Positions 7,940-13,358 of a stretch of DNA of 64,000 bases are shown here, piece after piece; the first letter of the stretch is position 1; the number at the start of each line of letters is the position of its first letter. Made by a program: the position numbers and the translations under genes. The DNA is from Aquimarina pacifica (lineage in GTDB: Bacteria; Bacteroidota; Bacteroidia; Flavobacteriales; Flavobacteriaceae): positions 1 to 64,000 of the forward strand of contig NZ_JACC01000006.1 of the NCBI RefSeq assembly GCF_000520955.1, in the 5' to 3' direction. The notes beneath the pieces were generated by a model. It ran no database searches. It was not told the DNA's origin and worked only from the letters and a program-made list of their open reading frames with translations.

Positions 7940-9049
7940 CTACCTATTCACAGAGAATATATCTTTCAGTTGTTTTACCATACCACCATCTCCAGAGACA
8001 CTAATCTCACCGATCTTATCAGCGATTTTTTCTACATACTCCATTTCTTTAAGCTTGTAGAGCATCTCATTCTCCTCCATAAGTTTTGCTGTATTTAGCA
8101 AACTACGTGTAGAAGCTGTCTCTTCTCGACGTGTGATACTGTTAGCCTGAGCTTTCTTTTGTGCTACCAATACCTGGTTCATAATTTCTTTCATATCCCC
8201 AGGTAAGATGATATCTCTAATACCACAATTCAATACTCGTACACCTAACTTTACTACCAAATCTTTGACATTTTCTTGTACTGCCCGGGCAATACTTTCC
8301 TTTTGTTCTAATAGTTCATCTAGTGTGTAGTTTCCTACGAAAGTTCTCAGTGCTAACTGCATCGCAATGTAGAGTTGTTTTTCATAGTCTTTATTCTCCA
8401 ACATTGCTTTCTCGATATCCACAACCTTGTATTGTGTATCGAAATTGATACGCACAGCGGCTTTATCTTTGGTCAATAACTCTTGACCGGCAATTTCTAA
8501 TTGCAACTGACGCAAATCTACCTTGGCAATTTTGATTGAAGTATCATTTTTCCAGAAACGATATACCCCACTCTCTAATGTCTTAGTATAAACATCATCC
8601 ACAAGCAATACTGCCTTTTCGTATGCTGCTACCTCAAAAACTCTGATATATTTATTCAATGCATAATTGCTAAATAACGATTTATCAATCTTCTCGGTAA
8701 TATAGATTTTGCTAAGGTCTACTTTGGTAAATTCATATGTAAAAACCTCTTTCCATAAGGTATACCTACCAGCACTAAATACGCTTTTGAAAATGCCATT
8801 CTCATGTACCAATACGATTTCATTATCCTTTACCTCGACCACATGTAGCATAGCCTCTAACTCCTGATCCTGTAGTAAGAACTCCAAGGCTATTGGTGCT
8901 GCAAAAGGCTGTGTAAGATCATATTGAATTACATTTTCATTAAATCCTAACCAATGGATTCCTTTAGTGATTACCCTACTGTAATCTCCTTTCTTGAAAA
9001 CCAAACCTACTTTTCCCGCATTAATTCTTACTCGTTTCATTTTTTTCAT
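7940..9049 (-). CDS. Slipin (SPFH/band-7 domain protein) of the RNA-repair type
   Basis: A 369-residue slipin. The central SPFH domain (about residues 120-290; DVYTKTLESGVYRFWKND, LTKDKAAVRINFDTQYKV, LVVKLGVRVLNCGIRDIILPGDMKEIM) is followed by a helical tail (AQKKAQANSITRREETASTRSLL) expected to oligomerise. No clear N-terminal membrane segment. Slipins of this shape are known from bacterial RNA-repair operons with RtcB, some of which also carry tRNA-like noncoding RNAs. Here it lies directly downstream, on the same strand, of a region with two permuted tRNAs and folded RNA, and could share a transcript with them. Its job in such operons is unknown; a scaffold for RNA handling at the membrane is one idea. 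Confidence 0.85.
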   Translation of the reverse strand: MKKMKRVRINAGKVGLVFKKGDYSRVITKGIHWLGFNENVIQYDLTQPFAAPIALEFLLQDQELEAMLHVVEVKDNEIVLVHENGIFKSVFSAGRYTLWKEVFTYEFTKVDLSKIYITEKIDKSLFSNYALNKYIRVFEVAAYEKAVLLVDDVYTKTLESGVYRFWKNDTSIKIAKVDLRQLQLEIAGQELLTKDKAAVRINFDTQYKVVDIEKAMLENKDYEKQLYIAMQLALRTFVGNYTLDELLEQKESIARAVQENVKDLVVKLGVRVLNCGIRDIILPGDMKEIMNQVLVAQKKAQANSITRREETASTRSLLNTAKLMEENEMLYKLKEMEYVEKIADKIGEISVSGDGGMVKQLKDIFSVNR

Positions 9050-9150
9050 TTTTAAATTAACTATTCAACAAATGACAATTCCTCTAACAGAAATCTTGTC
9101 AACTTTAATCAAGAACCACGGGTATAGTTCTTTTATAAAGTATATTTTTT

Positions 9151-9267
9151 GGGCGTGTCCTACGCTACACTTCGGTCGGGCTATCCGTTTTTACTCCTCG
9201 TAGTGCATACTTCGACAAGCTCAGTATTACACCACTGTGGGGTAACCACTACTATCCCTCACGCAAA
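9151..9267. repeat. Dispersed intergenic repeat, family R1, copy 1
   Basis: Begins GGGCGTGTCC, holds CGGTCGGGCT and CTCCTCGTAG, and ends TATCCCTCACGCAAA. The same order of blocks is found in inverted orientation at 18132-18215 (GGGCGTTACC, GGTCGGGCT, ATCCCTAACGCAAA). This looks like a family of noncoding repeats common between genes in Bacteroidota. Borders approximate. Confidence 0.6.
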
Positions 9268-9317
9268 TTCATTCTTTTTATAAAAAACAGTGATGATTAA
9301 TCATCCTTTTTATACGG

Positions 9318-9378
9318 AAATACAGGTGTGTTAGTATATCCATAATCCGTTTTAAGAAAGGGGTATAGACCTGTATTT
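9318..9378 (-). ncRNA. Hairpin-forming RNA upstream of slipin
   Basis: AAATACAGGT and ACCTGTATTT form a perfect 10-bp stem enclosing about 41 nt with a second pairing (TATAC/GGATATA). The strand is assumed from the surrounding minus-strand tRNA region. Function unknown; a processed structured RNA or a transcript-shaping hairpin. Confidence 0.4.
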
Positions 9379-9600
9379 GGTAGCTTACGCTTACTAATTA
9401 CACTATCTACTACGCTATTCAGAAAAGGAATTATTTCTCATGCTAAGCATTCCAGTATTTCAAGGTACCATCCAGATTGTTTTACAGCTACTTATGCTGA
9501 CAACCGATCTACCATCACCATTTTTTGTCATGTTTAACAGCGTGACAGGCTGGAGATCCGTTTTATAAGATGATCAGCTTACTAAAAATGGATTTTGAGT
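9379..9600 (-). other. Structured region with anticodon-arm-like hairpins, no intact gene
   Basis: Read on the minus strand, this follows the permuted Met-like tRNA. It contains ATGGA-CTCAAAA-TCCAT (5-bp stem, 7-nt loop, would be anticodon CAA; overlaps into 9604), CAGC-CTGTCAC-GCTG (loop identical to that of tRNA-Asp GTC), and GGTTGT/ACAATC with an inner AGC/GCT. None is surrounded by D- or T-arms. These could be tRNA relics or parts of a folded noncoding RNA. Confidence 0.4.
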
Positions 9601-9607
9601 CCATATC

Positions 9608-9690
9608 CTACATTATGAGTGTAGTGCTCTACCAAACTGAGCTACAAAGCTTAAAAATGGTTGCTTTGACAGGATTCGAACCTGCGCTTC
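9608..9690 (-). tRNA. Circularly permuted tRNA-like gene, Met-type anticodon CAT
   Basis: On the minus strand the T-arm GCAGG-TTCGAAT-CCTGT (9685-9669) and 3' acceptor strand CAAAGC (9668-9663) come first, then a 12-nt linker, then the 5' acceptor strand GCTTTG (9650-9645), TA, the D-arm GCTC-AGTTTGGTA-GAGC and a perfect anticodon arm CTACA-CTCATAA-TGTAG (9624-9608). The acceptor strands pair 6 of 7, and only with each other. The break in the usual order would fall in the variable region. The linker contains ACCA. Read in ordinary order, the T-arm has no matching acceptor upstream. Whether a functional Met or Ile tRNA is made is unknown. Confidence 0.6.
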
Positions 9691-9696
9691 TAAACG

Positions 9697-9769
9697 TCTG
9701 TCGTTCTATCCACTAAACTATCCTGAAGTTATCAGGAGTGGGATTCGAACCCACGATTACAGATCCGGT
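9697..9769 (-). tRNA. Circularly permuted tRNA-like gene, broken in the anticodon loop
   Basis: Minus-strand order: part of an anticodon loop (CCGGA), 3' anticodon strand TCTGT (9763-9759), variable AATC, T-arm GTGGG-TTCGAAT-CCCAC (9754-9738), 3' acceptor TCCTGA, a linker of a few bases, 5' acceptor TCAGGA, TA, D-arm GTTT-AGTGGATA-GAAC, G, 5' anticodon strand ACAGA (9701-9697). Acceptor, D, anticodon and T stems all pair, but only if the 3' half is placed after the 5' half. The gene ends would be joined inside the anticodon loop, so the anticodon cannot be read directly; the CGG left of the 3' strand suggests an Arg-type loop. Position 1-72 is a T-T mismatch. Confidence 0.65.
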
Positions 9770-9939
9770 GATTATTTTTTGGAAAATAACCAAAACCTTC
9801 AAGTCAAGTTGCATATAAGCTAGTGATACAAAACTGCAACCTCTTATACAATGGTGTTATACAGAAACACACAACAAGACTTGCTTGATATTTTTAAGAA
9901 CTTGAATTTTGTACCAATCATCTACTAAATATTCTTACA

Positions 9940-10105
9940 TTTCTTTTTTTCATTGCCAAAAAAAGAAACAAAAAAGTCTAGGCTTACAAAACCTTGTCTA
10001 AATTTATAGTTCAACACCTAAATTTTAGAAACTCGCTATCGCTCAAACAGTCTAAAATTTCACGGTATTTTCACTTCAAATTTTACGACAAACTTTTGAT
10101 ATGCC
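9940..10105. repeat. Dispersed repeat, family R2, copy 1
   Basis: About 166 bp from TTTCTTTTTTTCATTGCC to TTTTGATATGCC, almost identical to 19663-19827. Both copies hold AAACTCGCTATCGCTCAAAC between two complementary TAAAATTT/AAATTTTA blocks. No ORF of note. One copy lies just upstream of the permuted tRNAs and the other just upstream of rtcB2. Confidence 0.8.
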
Positions 10106-10161
10106 GAAAAATGACAAAACTCAATATAGGCGTTCGGGATCTCTAGAATTTACTCCCTAAC

Positions 10162-10356
10162 TTATTCTAGTATTTTCTTCGGAAAAGTATCTAGTATTTT
10201 TTCTTCTCCCTCAATGTCAAAAATACTTACACAACATCCACATCCCAGTTCTTCAGAAACAAAAACTAAATCACTTCTATTCTTCTCTATCCAATCGTAT
10301 AAAATACTTTGATTATCACCCTCTGCAACAACTATAAACTGCCTTTTATTTATCAT
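10162..10356 (-). CDS. Small protein of unknown function (64 aa)
   Basis: 64 residues from the ATG at 10356 (MINKRQFIVVAEGDNQSILY); an upstream TTG would add five. The middle has a Cys-rich GCGCC motif followed by VSIFDIEGEE. I do not recognise a family. It lies 153 bp downstream of the clearest TACGCAA palindrome, and downstream of it on the same strand come repeat R2, the permuted tRNAs and slipin, so it is probably the first gene of that unit. Confidence 0.6.
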   Translation of the reverse strand: MINKRQFIVVAEGDNQSILYDWIEKNRSDLVFVSEELGCGCCVSIFDIEGEEKILDTFPKKILE

Positions 10357-10509
10357 ATTTTTCTTTATCAAAACCCTACTACATCCCGATCTGGTAGCAG
10401 GGCACTACAACAACCCTCTGCGTATTTCCCCAACACACATGAAAAGTTTGTTTTTGTAAACATTTATCCTGTGTTGCTTTCCAATCACAGTACAAAGGTG
10501 AAATCACAC

Positions 10510-10528
10510 TACGCAATTATTTTGCGTA
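10510..10528. promoter_or_regulatory. 19-bp palindromic operator TACGCAA-N5-TTGCGTA
   Basis: TACGCAATTATTTTGCGTA, a perfect 7+7 bp inverted repeat. On the minus strand it is followed by GATTTCACCTTTGT, almost the same as the GATTTCACTTTTGT that follows the sister site upstream of the second rtcB. That downstream block resembles a Bacteroidota -7 element (TAnnTTTG), so the operator overlaps the upstream part of a promoter. Confidence 0.8.
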
Positions 10529-10537
10529 GATAAAATT

Positions 10538-10714
10538 TTACTTATAAAAAGTTCGATGCCTATCATTTTTACTTTTTACTCCCTTGGTTTCTTCTGGATA
10601 CAGTGCCCCAGTCATTGCATTAATGTATTTTGAAGCCCACTTTAGTACTATCTTAGTAATAAAAGGCTTCTTTTTTGCAATTTTTCTTTCGGTACTAGTT
10701 ACGTGAGTTTTCAT
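10538..10714 (-). CDS. Small basic protein (58 aa) after tRNA-Arg
   Basis: ATG at 10714, stop at 10538. The product begins MKTHVTSTERKIAKKK and ends KNDRHRTFYK: 58 residues, strongly basic at both ends, with a short helix-like centre (IVLKWASKYINAMTGALY). I know no family. It starts 45 bp after the 3' end of the interrupted tRNA-Arg, likely on the same transcript. A nucleic-acid-binding role would fit its charge but is a guess. Confidence 0.55.
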   Translation of the reverse strand: MKTHVTSTERKIAKKKPFITKIVLKWASKYINAMTGALYPEETKGVKSKNDRHRTFYK

Positions 10715-10759
10715 AATACGTAGATGAATTGATTAATTAATTTAGTTTTGATGTATTAG

Positions 10760-11000
10760 CAGAAATAGCAAGACTCGAACTCGCATCTTTGGGACCGTAC
10801 CCCAATGTTCTATCCTTATCCGATGTATACAATAGAAAATCTATTACGTCTTTAAACCACTGCAAAGGCTATCGCCTTGCTATATTTTTTAATTTAACCG
10901 TAGTGATGCTACGCTTAAATCAATAAAATAGTAGCCTTTATTGTGTTTTAAATCCTCATAACGAAGTTCTATTACATACTCCGAATTGAACTATATTTCT
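10760..11000 (-). tRNA. tRNA-Arg(ACG) interrupted in the D-loop
   Basis: 5' exon 11000 to about 10986: acceptor AGAAATA, TA, D-stem GTTC. 3' exon about 10817 to 10760: D-stem GAAC, anticodon arm TTGGG-GTACGGT-CCCAA (anticodon ACG at 10798-10796), T-arm GCGAG-TTCGAGT-CTTGC, acceptor TATTTCT, discriminator G. The acceptor pairs 7 of 7 and the D-stem 4 of 4 across an insert of about 168 nt. Without the insert the molecule is a normal cloverleaf. No CCA is encoded. Loop bases 32 and 38 (G and T) are unusual. Confidence 0.75.
10818..10985 (-). other. Intron-like insert in tRNA-Arg
   Basis: About 168 nt, clearly homologous to the insert in tRNA-Asn (shared TATGTAATAGAACTTCG near the 5' end and GATTTTCTATTG near the 3' end). 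The ends pair (TATGTAATAG with CTATTGTATA, two G-U pairs). Inside are hairpins CAATAAA/TTTATTG, CGTAG/CTACG and GCAAGGC/GCCTTTGC. TCGGA occurs at both borders. I see no group I or group II core and no ORF. Confidence 0.65.
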
Positions 11001-11016
11001 TTGATTTTATAATTGT

Positions 11017-11075
11017 GGTACTGATCCCGCCTAAGCGGGATCAACATCCGAGAGACAGTCGGATATTTCAGTACC
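11017..11075. ncRNA. Three-way-junction RNA element between tRNA-Tyr and tRNA-Arg
   Basis: GGTACTGA (11017-11024) and TCAGTACC (11068-11075) form an 8-bp outer stem enclosing two perfect hairpins: GATCCCGC-4 nt-GCGGGATC and ATCCGA-7 nt-TCGGAT. On the plus strand it ends in a T run and could act as a terminator; on the minus strand it lies inside the tRNA array and could be a processing or folding element. Confidence 0.5.
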
Positions 11076-11104
11076 TTTTTATTAGTAATATTACCTTACA
11101 GATT

Positions 11105-11189
11105 TGGTGGGAGTTATAGGATTCGAACCTATTCAGCTTTCGCAACAGATTTACAGTCTACCTCGGCTCTCCAACTCCGACGAACTCCC
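11105..11189 (-). tRNA. tRNA-Tyr(GTA)
   Basis: Complete 85-nt class II tRNA with encoded CCA: acceptor GGGAGTT/AACTCCC, D-stem TCGG/CCGA, anticodon arm GTAGA-CTGTAAA-TCTGT (GTA at 11154-11152), a short variable arm with GC-GAAA-GC, T-arm ATAGG-TTCGAAT-CCTAT, discriminator A. Position 8 is C rather than the near-universal U. It is the only member of the array with CCA encoded. Confidence 0.92.
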
Positions 11190-11196
11190 ATTATTG

Positions 11197-11269
11197 AGAC
11201 AAGGACAGGGATCGAACCTGCAAATAATGGTGTTGCAGACCATTGCCTTAACCATTCAGCCACCTTGTC
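11197..11269 (-). tRNA. tRNA-Cys(GCA)
   Basis: Complete 73-nt tRNA: acceptor GACAAGG/CCTTGTC, anticodon arm ATGGT-CTGCAAC-ACCAT (GCA at 11236-11234), T-arm GCAGG-TTCGATC-CCTGT, discriminator U as expected for Cys. No CCA encoded. It is separated from the Tyr gene by seven bases. Confidence 0.92.
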
Positions 11270-11273
11270 ATTG

Positions 11274-11517
11274 AGATACCGGTAGGACTCGAACCTACAT
11301 CTTGAGAGTTAACAGCTCCCAGCTCTACCGTTAACCCGGATTATGCAATAGAAAATCTATAATGTCCTTAAATCATTTCAAATACCGTCGCTTCGCTATA
11401 TTTTTTAATTTAACCGTAGCGGTGCTACGCTAAAATCAAGAAAACATCGGTTTTTATTGCGCTTTAAGGCCTCATTACGAAGTTCTATTACATAACCCGG
11501 GTTTGAGCTACGGCATC
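11274..11517 (-). tRNA. tRNA-Asn(GTT) interrupted in the D-loop
   Basis: 5' exon 11517 to about 11502: GATGCCG, TA, GCTC, AAA. 3' exon 11331 to 11274: ACGGTA, GAGC, anticodon arm GGGAG-CTGTTAA-CTCTC (GTT at 11313-11311), T-arm GTAGG-TTCGAGT-CCTAC, acceptor CGGTATC. Acceptor pairs 7 of 7 (one G-U) and D-stem 4 of 4, but only across the 170-nt insert. Joined exons give an 8-nt D-loop AAACGGTA, which is canonical. Discriminator U is unusual for Asn. Confidence 0.78.
11332..11501 (-). other. Intron-like insert in tRNA-Asn
   Basis: About 170 nt. Its ends form a 19-bp stem (11485-11503 with 11333-11351, AACCCGGGTTATGTAATAG against CTATTGCATAATCCGGGTT, two wobble pairs). Inside: CAATAAAAAC/GTTTTCTTG and CGTAGC/GCTACG hairpins and an A-rich stretch shared with the tRNA-Arg insert. 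CCGGGTTA is present at both borders. No ORF, no recognisable group I core. Confidence 0.68.
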
Positions 11518-11617
11518 TTTTTCTTTATACTTCTGATCCGAAACGGATAAAAAATTATTCCTTTTTGATCTTATATAAAGTGATGTTAGTTTTCAATATG
11601 TCAATGAACTATAGGCA

Positions 11618-11646
11618 TAAAAAAAGACGCCTTGTTCGGGCGTCTT
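11618..11646 (-). terminator. Intrinsic terminator upstream of the tRNA array
   Basis: On the minus strand GACGCC, a short loop, GGCGTC then seven T. It ends the short unit that starts near 11863, so the tRNA array probably has its own promoter; TTGACA (about 11598) and TATAAG upstream of 11560 are candidates. Confidence 0.8.
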
Positions 11647-11672
11647 CATATATTTTTCGAGATTTGGATAAG

Positions 11673-11792
11673 CTATTTTCTTATCCTCTTCTTTACTATA
11701 CAATAGACGCCCTGTTTATTCTCCACAGTACAATATGCTCTTTGTTTGCTAAAGAGGCGGGTAATTATATGTGCTGAAGTATTAGGTATCAT
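11673..11792 (-). CDS. Small ORF (39 aa) in a promoter-ORF-terminator unit
   Basis: ATG at 11792; the product begins MIPNTSAHIITRLFSKQRAY and ends IVKKRIRK, basic. It lies between the strong promoter block at 11863 and the terminator at 11618. No family known and no clear ribosome-binding site; it may instead be part of a noncoding RNA. Confidence 0.35.
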   Translation of the reverse strand: MIPNTSAHIITRLFSKQRAYCTVENKQGVYCIVKKRIRK

Positions 11793-11862
11793 TTGTATTT
11801 ATTTTTGTTTATACTATTTCTATTTTTTTATTAAAGTAATCCAGATTTTTTTGTTTTGATTA

Positions 11863-11981
11863 CGGTGCAAAGATCAGATCATTTTTTTTAAAACACAAAT
11901 ATTTTTATAATTAATTAATTGATAATCAGTTACTTATTTTTAAATTTAAAATATAGAATCCCTGTCCGTCTCTCAACAGAT
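11863..11981 (-). promoter_or_regulatory. Duplicated promoter block, copy 1
   Basis: From ATCTGTTGA (11981) through CGGACAGG, AATAAGTAACTGATTATCAA and an A/T-rich stretch to the -7 element GATCTTTGCACCG (ends 11863). It aligns almost without gaps with 20343-20224 (119 against 120 bp), sharing ATCTGTTGAnAnACGGACAGG and AATAAGTAAyTGATwATCAA. Confidence 0.75.
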
Positions 11982-12177
11982 TTTGGATATTTTGGCAATA
12001 GACTGTCTCTCTGATGCTTACTTTCCAAGTACTACTTTTTATGTTTTTAATTAATTTCTAATCATATATTAAAAAAAATTCCGATTTTATTTCATTTGTT
12101 AGTGTTCTGTACTATCATTTGTTGTTTTTAAAAGTATTTGAGGTCACTTATTTCAATTATGAGTCAAAAAAATCCAC

Positions 12178-12206
12178 AAAAAAAAGCGTCCAATTTCTTG
12201 GACGCT
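12178..12206 (-). terminator. Intrinsic terminator
   Basis: Minus strand AGCGTCCAA, short loop, TTGGACGCT, then eight T. It closes a short unit containing the 40-aa ORF. Confidence 0.85.
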
Positions 12207-12242
12207 TTTCGTATATCTGGTTTTCTATTTTAAATCACTTTA

Positions 12243-12365
12243 TCAAATGTTTAAAAAAATAGCTATACAACGCCCTTTTCGTCTAAAGACTTTAATCGTC
12301 TTACGATAGTCAGACTGACAATTCAGTAGTCCTTCTGTTACGGTATGTATTCTATTTGTTCTCAT
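12243..12365 (-). CDS. Small basic ORF (40 aa)
   Basis: ATG at 12365, product MRTNRIHTVTEGLLNCQSD then YRKTIKVFRRKGRCIAIFLNI. A TAAATATTTG element ends only about 11 bp before the ATG, so the message would be nearly leaderless. It is followed by a strong terminator. Same layout as the units at 11673, 20028 and 20492. Function unknown. Confidence 0.4.
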   Translation of the reverse strand: MRTNRIHTVTEGLLNCQSDYRKTIKVFRRKGRCIAIFLNI

Positions 12366-12459
12366 TTTGTTATACAAATATTTATTATTTATGGGCTAAC
12401 TTCCAAATTTATTTTCAAAATATTTTTATTATACCGAAGTTTCACCTAAAACTAATCAT

Positions 12460-13323
12460 CTAATTCTTTTTACTTTGCTCAATTAATTTGTCATTTTTCC
12501 AAACCCCCTGGGTCATTATATTTTTGTCCTTACCATAAAATGTTCCTTCGCCATTTCGTTGGTCATCTTTCCACTGGCCTGTATACTTTTCTCCATTGGG
12601 CCAAAAATAGGTTCCTTGACCAGTACGCCTATCGTTTTGATATTGTCCGACATAATACTCTCCATCGGTCCAGTAAAATGATCCATCACCATGTCTTAGA
12701 TTTTCTTTCCACTCACCTTCATAACGACTTCCGGTATCAAAAAAAGCAATGCCATATCCATTGGCTTTATCGTTTCTTACCTGACCTACATAATGTACTT
12801 TATGTCGTTTTCTATTCGTAAATGTGAGGTATTCTCCGTACGATTTCTTCTGTTGCTGCTTTTTTACTCTATTAAGTTGTGCTTTTACTTTTTCTAGAGC
12901 AAAATGTAATGAATCATACTTGCGAACCTCACCCTTAGTAGTTGCTATTTTTACAGTACTGGTATCTGCTACTTTTTGTTCTATTGATATTGAGTCATCA
13001 GGATGTATACCTTTACTAAGTTGTATAAACTGTTTTGCCAGTTCAATGCGAAGTTTAATATATGTATTATCATCATCAACAATAGTCTTAAGTTGTTGTT
13101 TATACTCCTGTAAAGCAGTTTTATATCGCCCTTTTAGAAGCAACGAATCTATTTGAAGTAGCTCATTTTGAGAAGCCAAATTACTAGAAACCAATGCTTC
13201 TTTTGCTTGTGTCTCTCTTAATTGTTTTTTTAATTTTTGCTCCCGAAACTTACTACCTATCCCAACTACAAGTACTGTTAACAATAAGCCATACAAAACA
13301 ACATTGGTCTTTTTTATTTTCAT
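12460..13323 (-). CDS. Membrane-anchored MORN-repeat protein
   Basis: 287 residues from the ATG at 13323 (MKIKKTNVV). One N-terminal membrane helix (about residues 8-25), a coiled-coil/helical middle (EQKLKKQLRETQAKE), and at least four C-terminal MORN repeats of about 23 residues (YEGEWKENLRHGDG, YVGQYQNDRRTGQG, YTGQWKDDQRNGEG). MORN repeats bind membranes or proteins. It is followed upstream by a DUF2490 barrel and a 641-aa protein with similar KGKPHGTW-type repeats, and the three look like one envelope-associated operon. Confidence 0.85.
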   Translation of the reverse strand: MKIKKTNVVLYGLLLTVLVVGIGSKFREQKLKKQLRETQAKEALVSSNLASQNELLQIDSLLLKGRYKTALQEYKQQLKTIVDDDNTYIKLRIELAKQFIQLSKGIHPDDSISIEQKVADTSTVKIATTKGEVRKYDSLHFALEKVKAQLNRVKKQQQKKSYGEYLTFTNRKRHKVHYVGQVRNDKANGYGIAFFDTGSRYEGEWKENLRHGDGSFYWTDGEYYVGQYQNDRRTGQGTYFWPNGEKYTGQWKDDQRNGEGTFYGKDKNIMTQGVWKNDKLIEQSKKN

Positions 13324-13358
13324 ATTTAGCAACTTATATTATTGTTCTAAATTACACA

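Noticed and set aside
9660-9740. One ordinary tRNA running from TCAGGATAG through GCAGGTTCGAATCCTGT
   Set aside because: Its acceptor strands (TTCAGGA and CAAAGCA) do not pair and the anticodon stem fails; both halves pair instead with the flanking halves in permuted order.
9697-9769. Permuted tmRNA
   Set aside because: A full D-stem and normal T-arm are present and there is no tag-peptide reading frame or pseudoknot region.
10818-11501. Group I introns in the tRNA genes
   Set aside because: Length is at the lower limit, the site is the D-loop, and I could not find the P3-P8 core sequences. A covariance-model search would settle it.
11332-11501. Simple transposon insertion with target duplication
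   Set aside because: Restoring one copy of the border repeat leaves an 18-nt D-loop; only removal of both copies gives a normal tRNA, and the second insert is at the same site.
11565-11777. Plus-strand ORF of 70 codons over the terminator at 11618
   Set aside because: It runs through a minus-strand terminator and antisense to the better-supported short unit; no family match.
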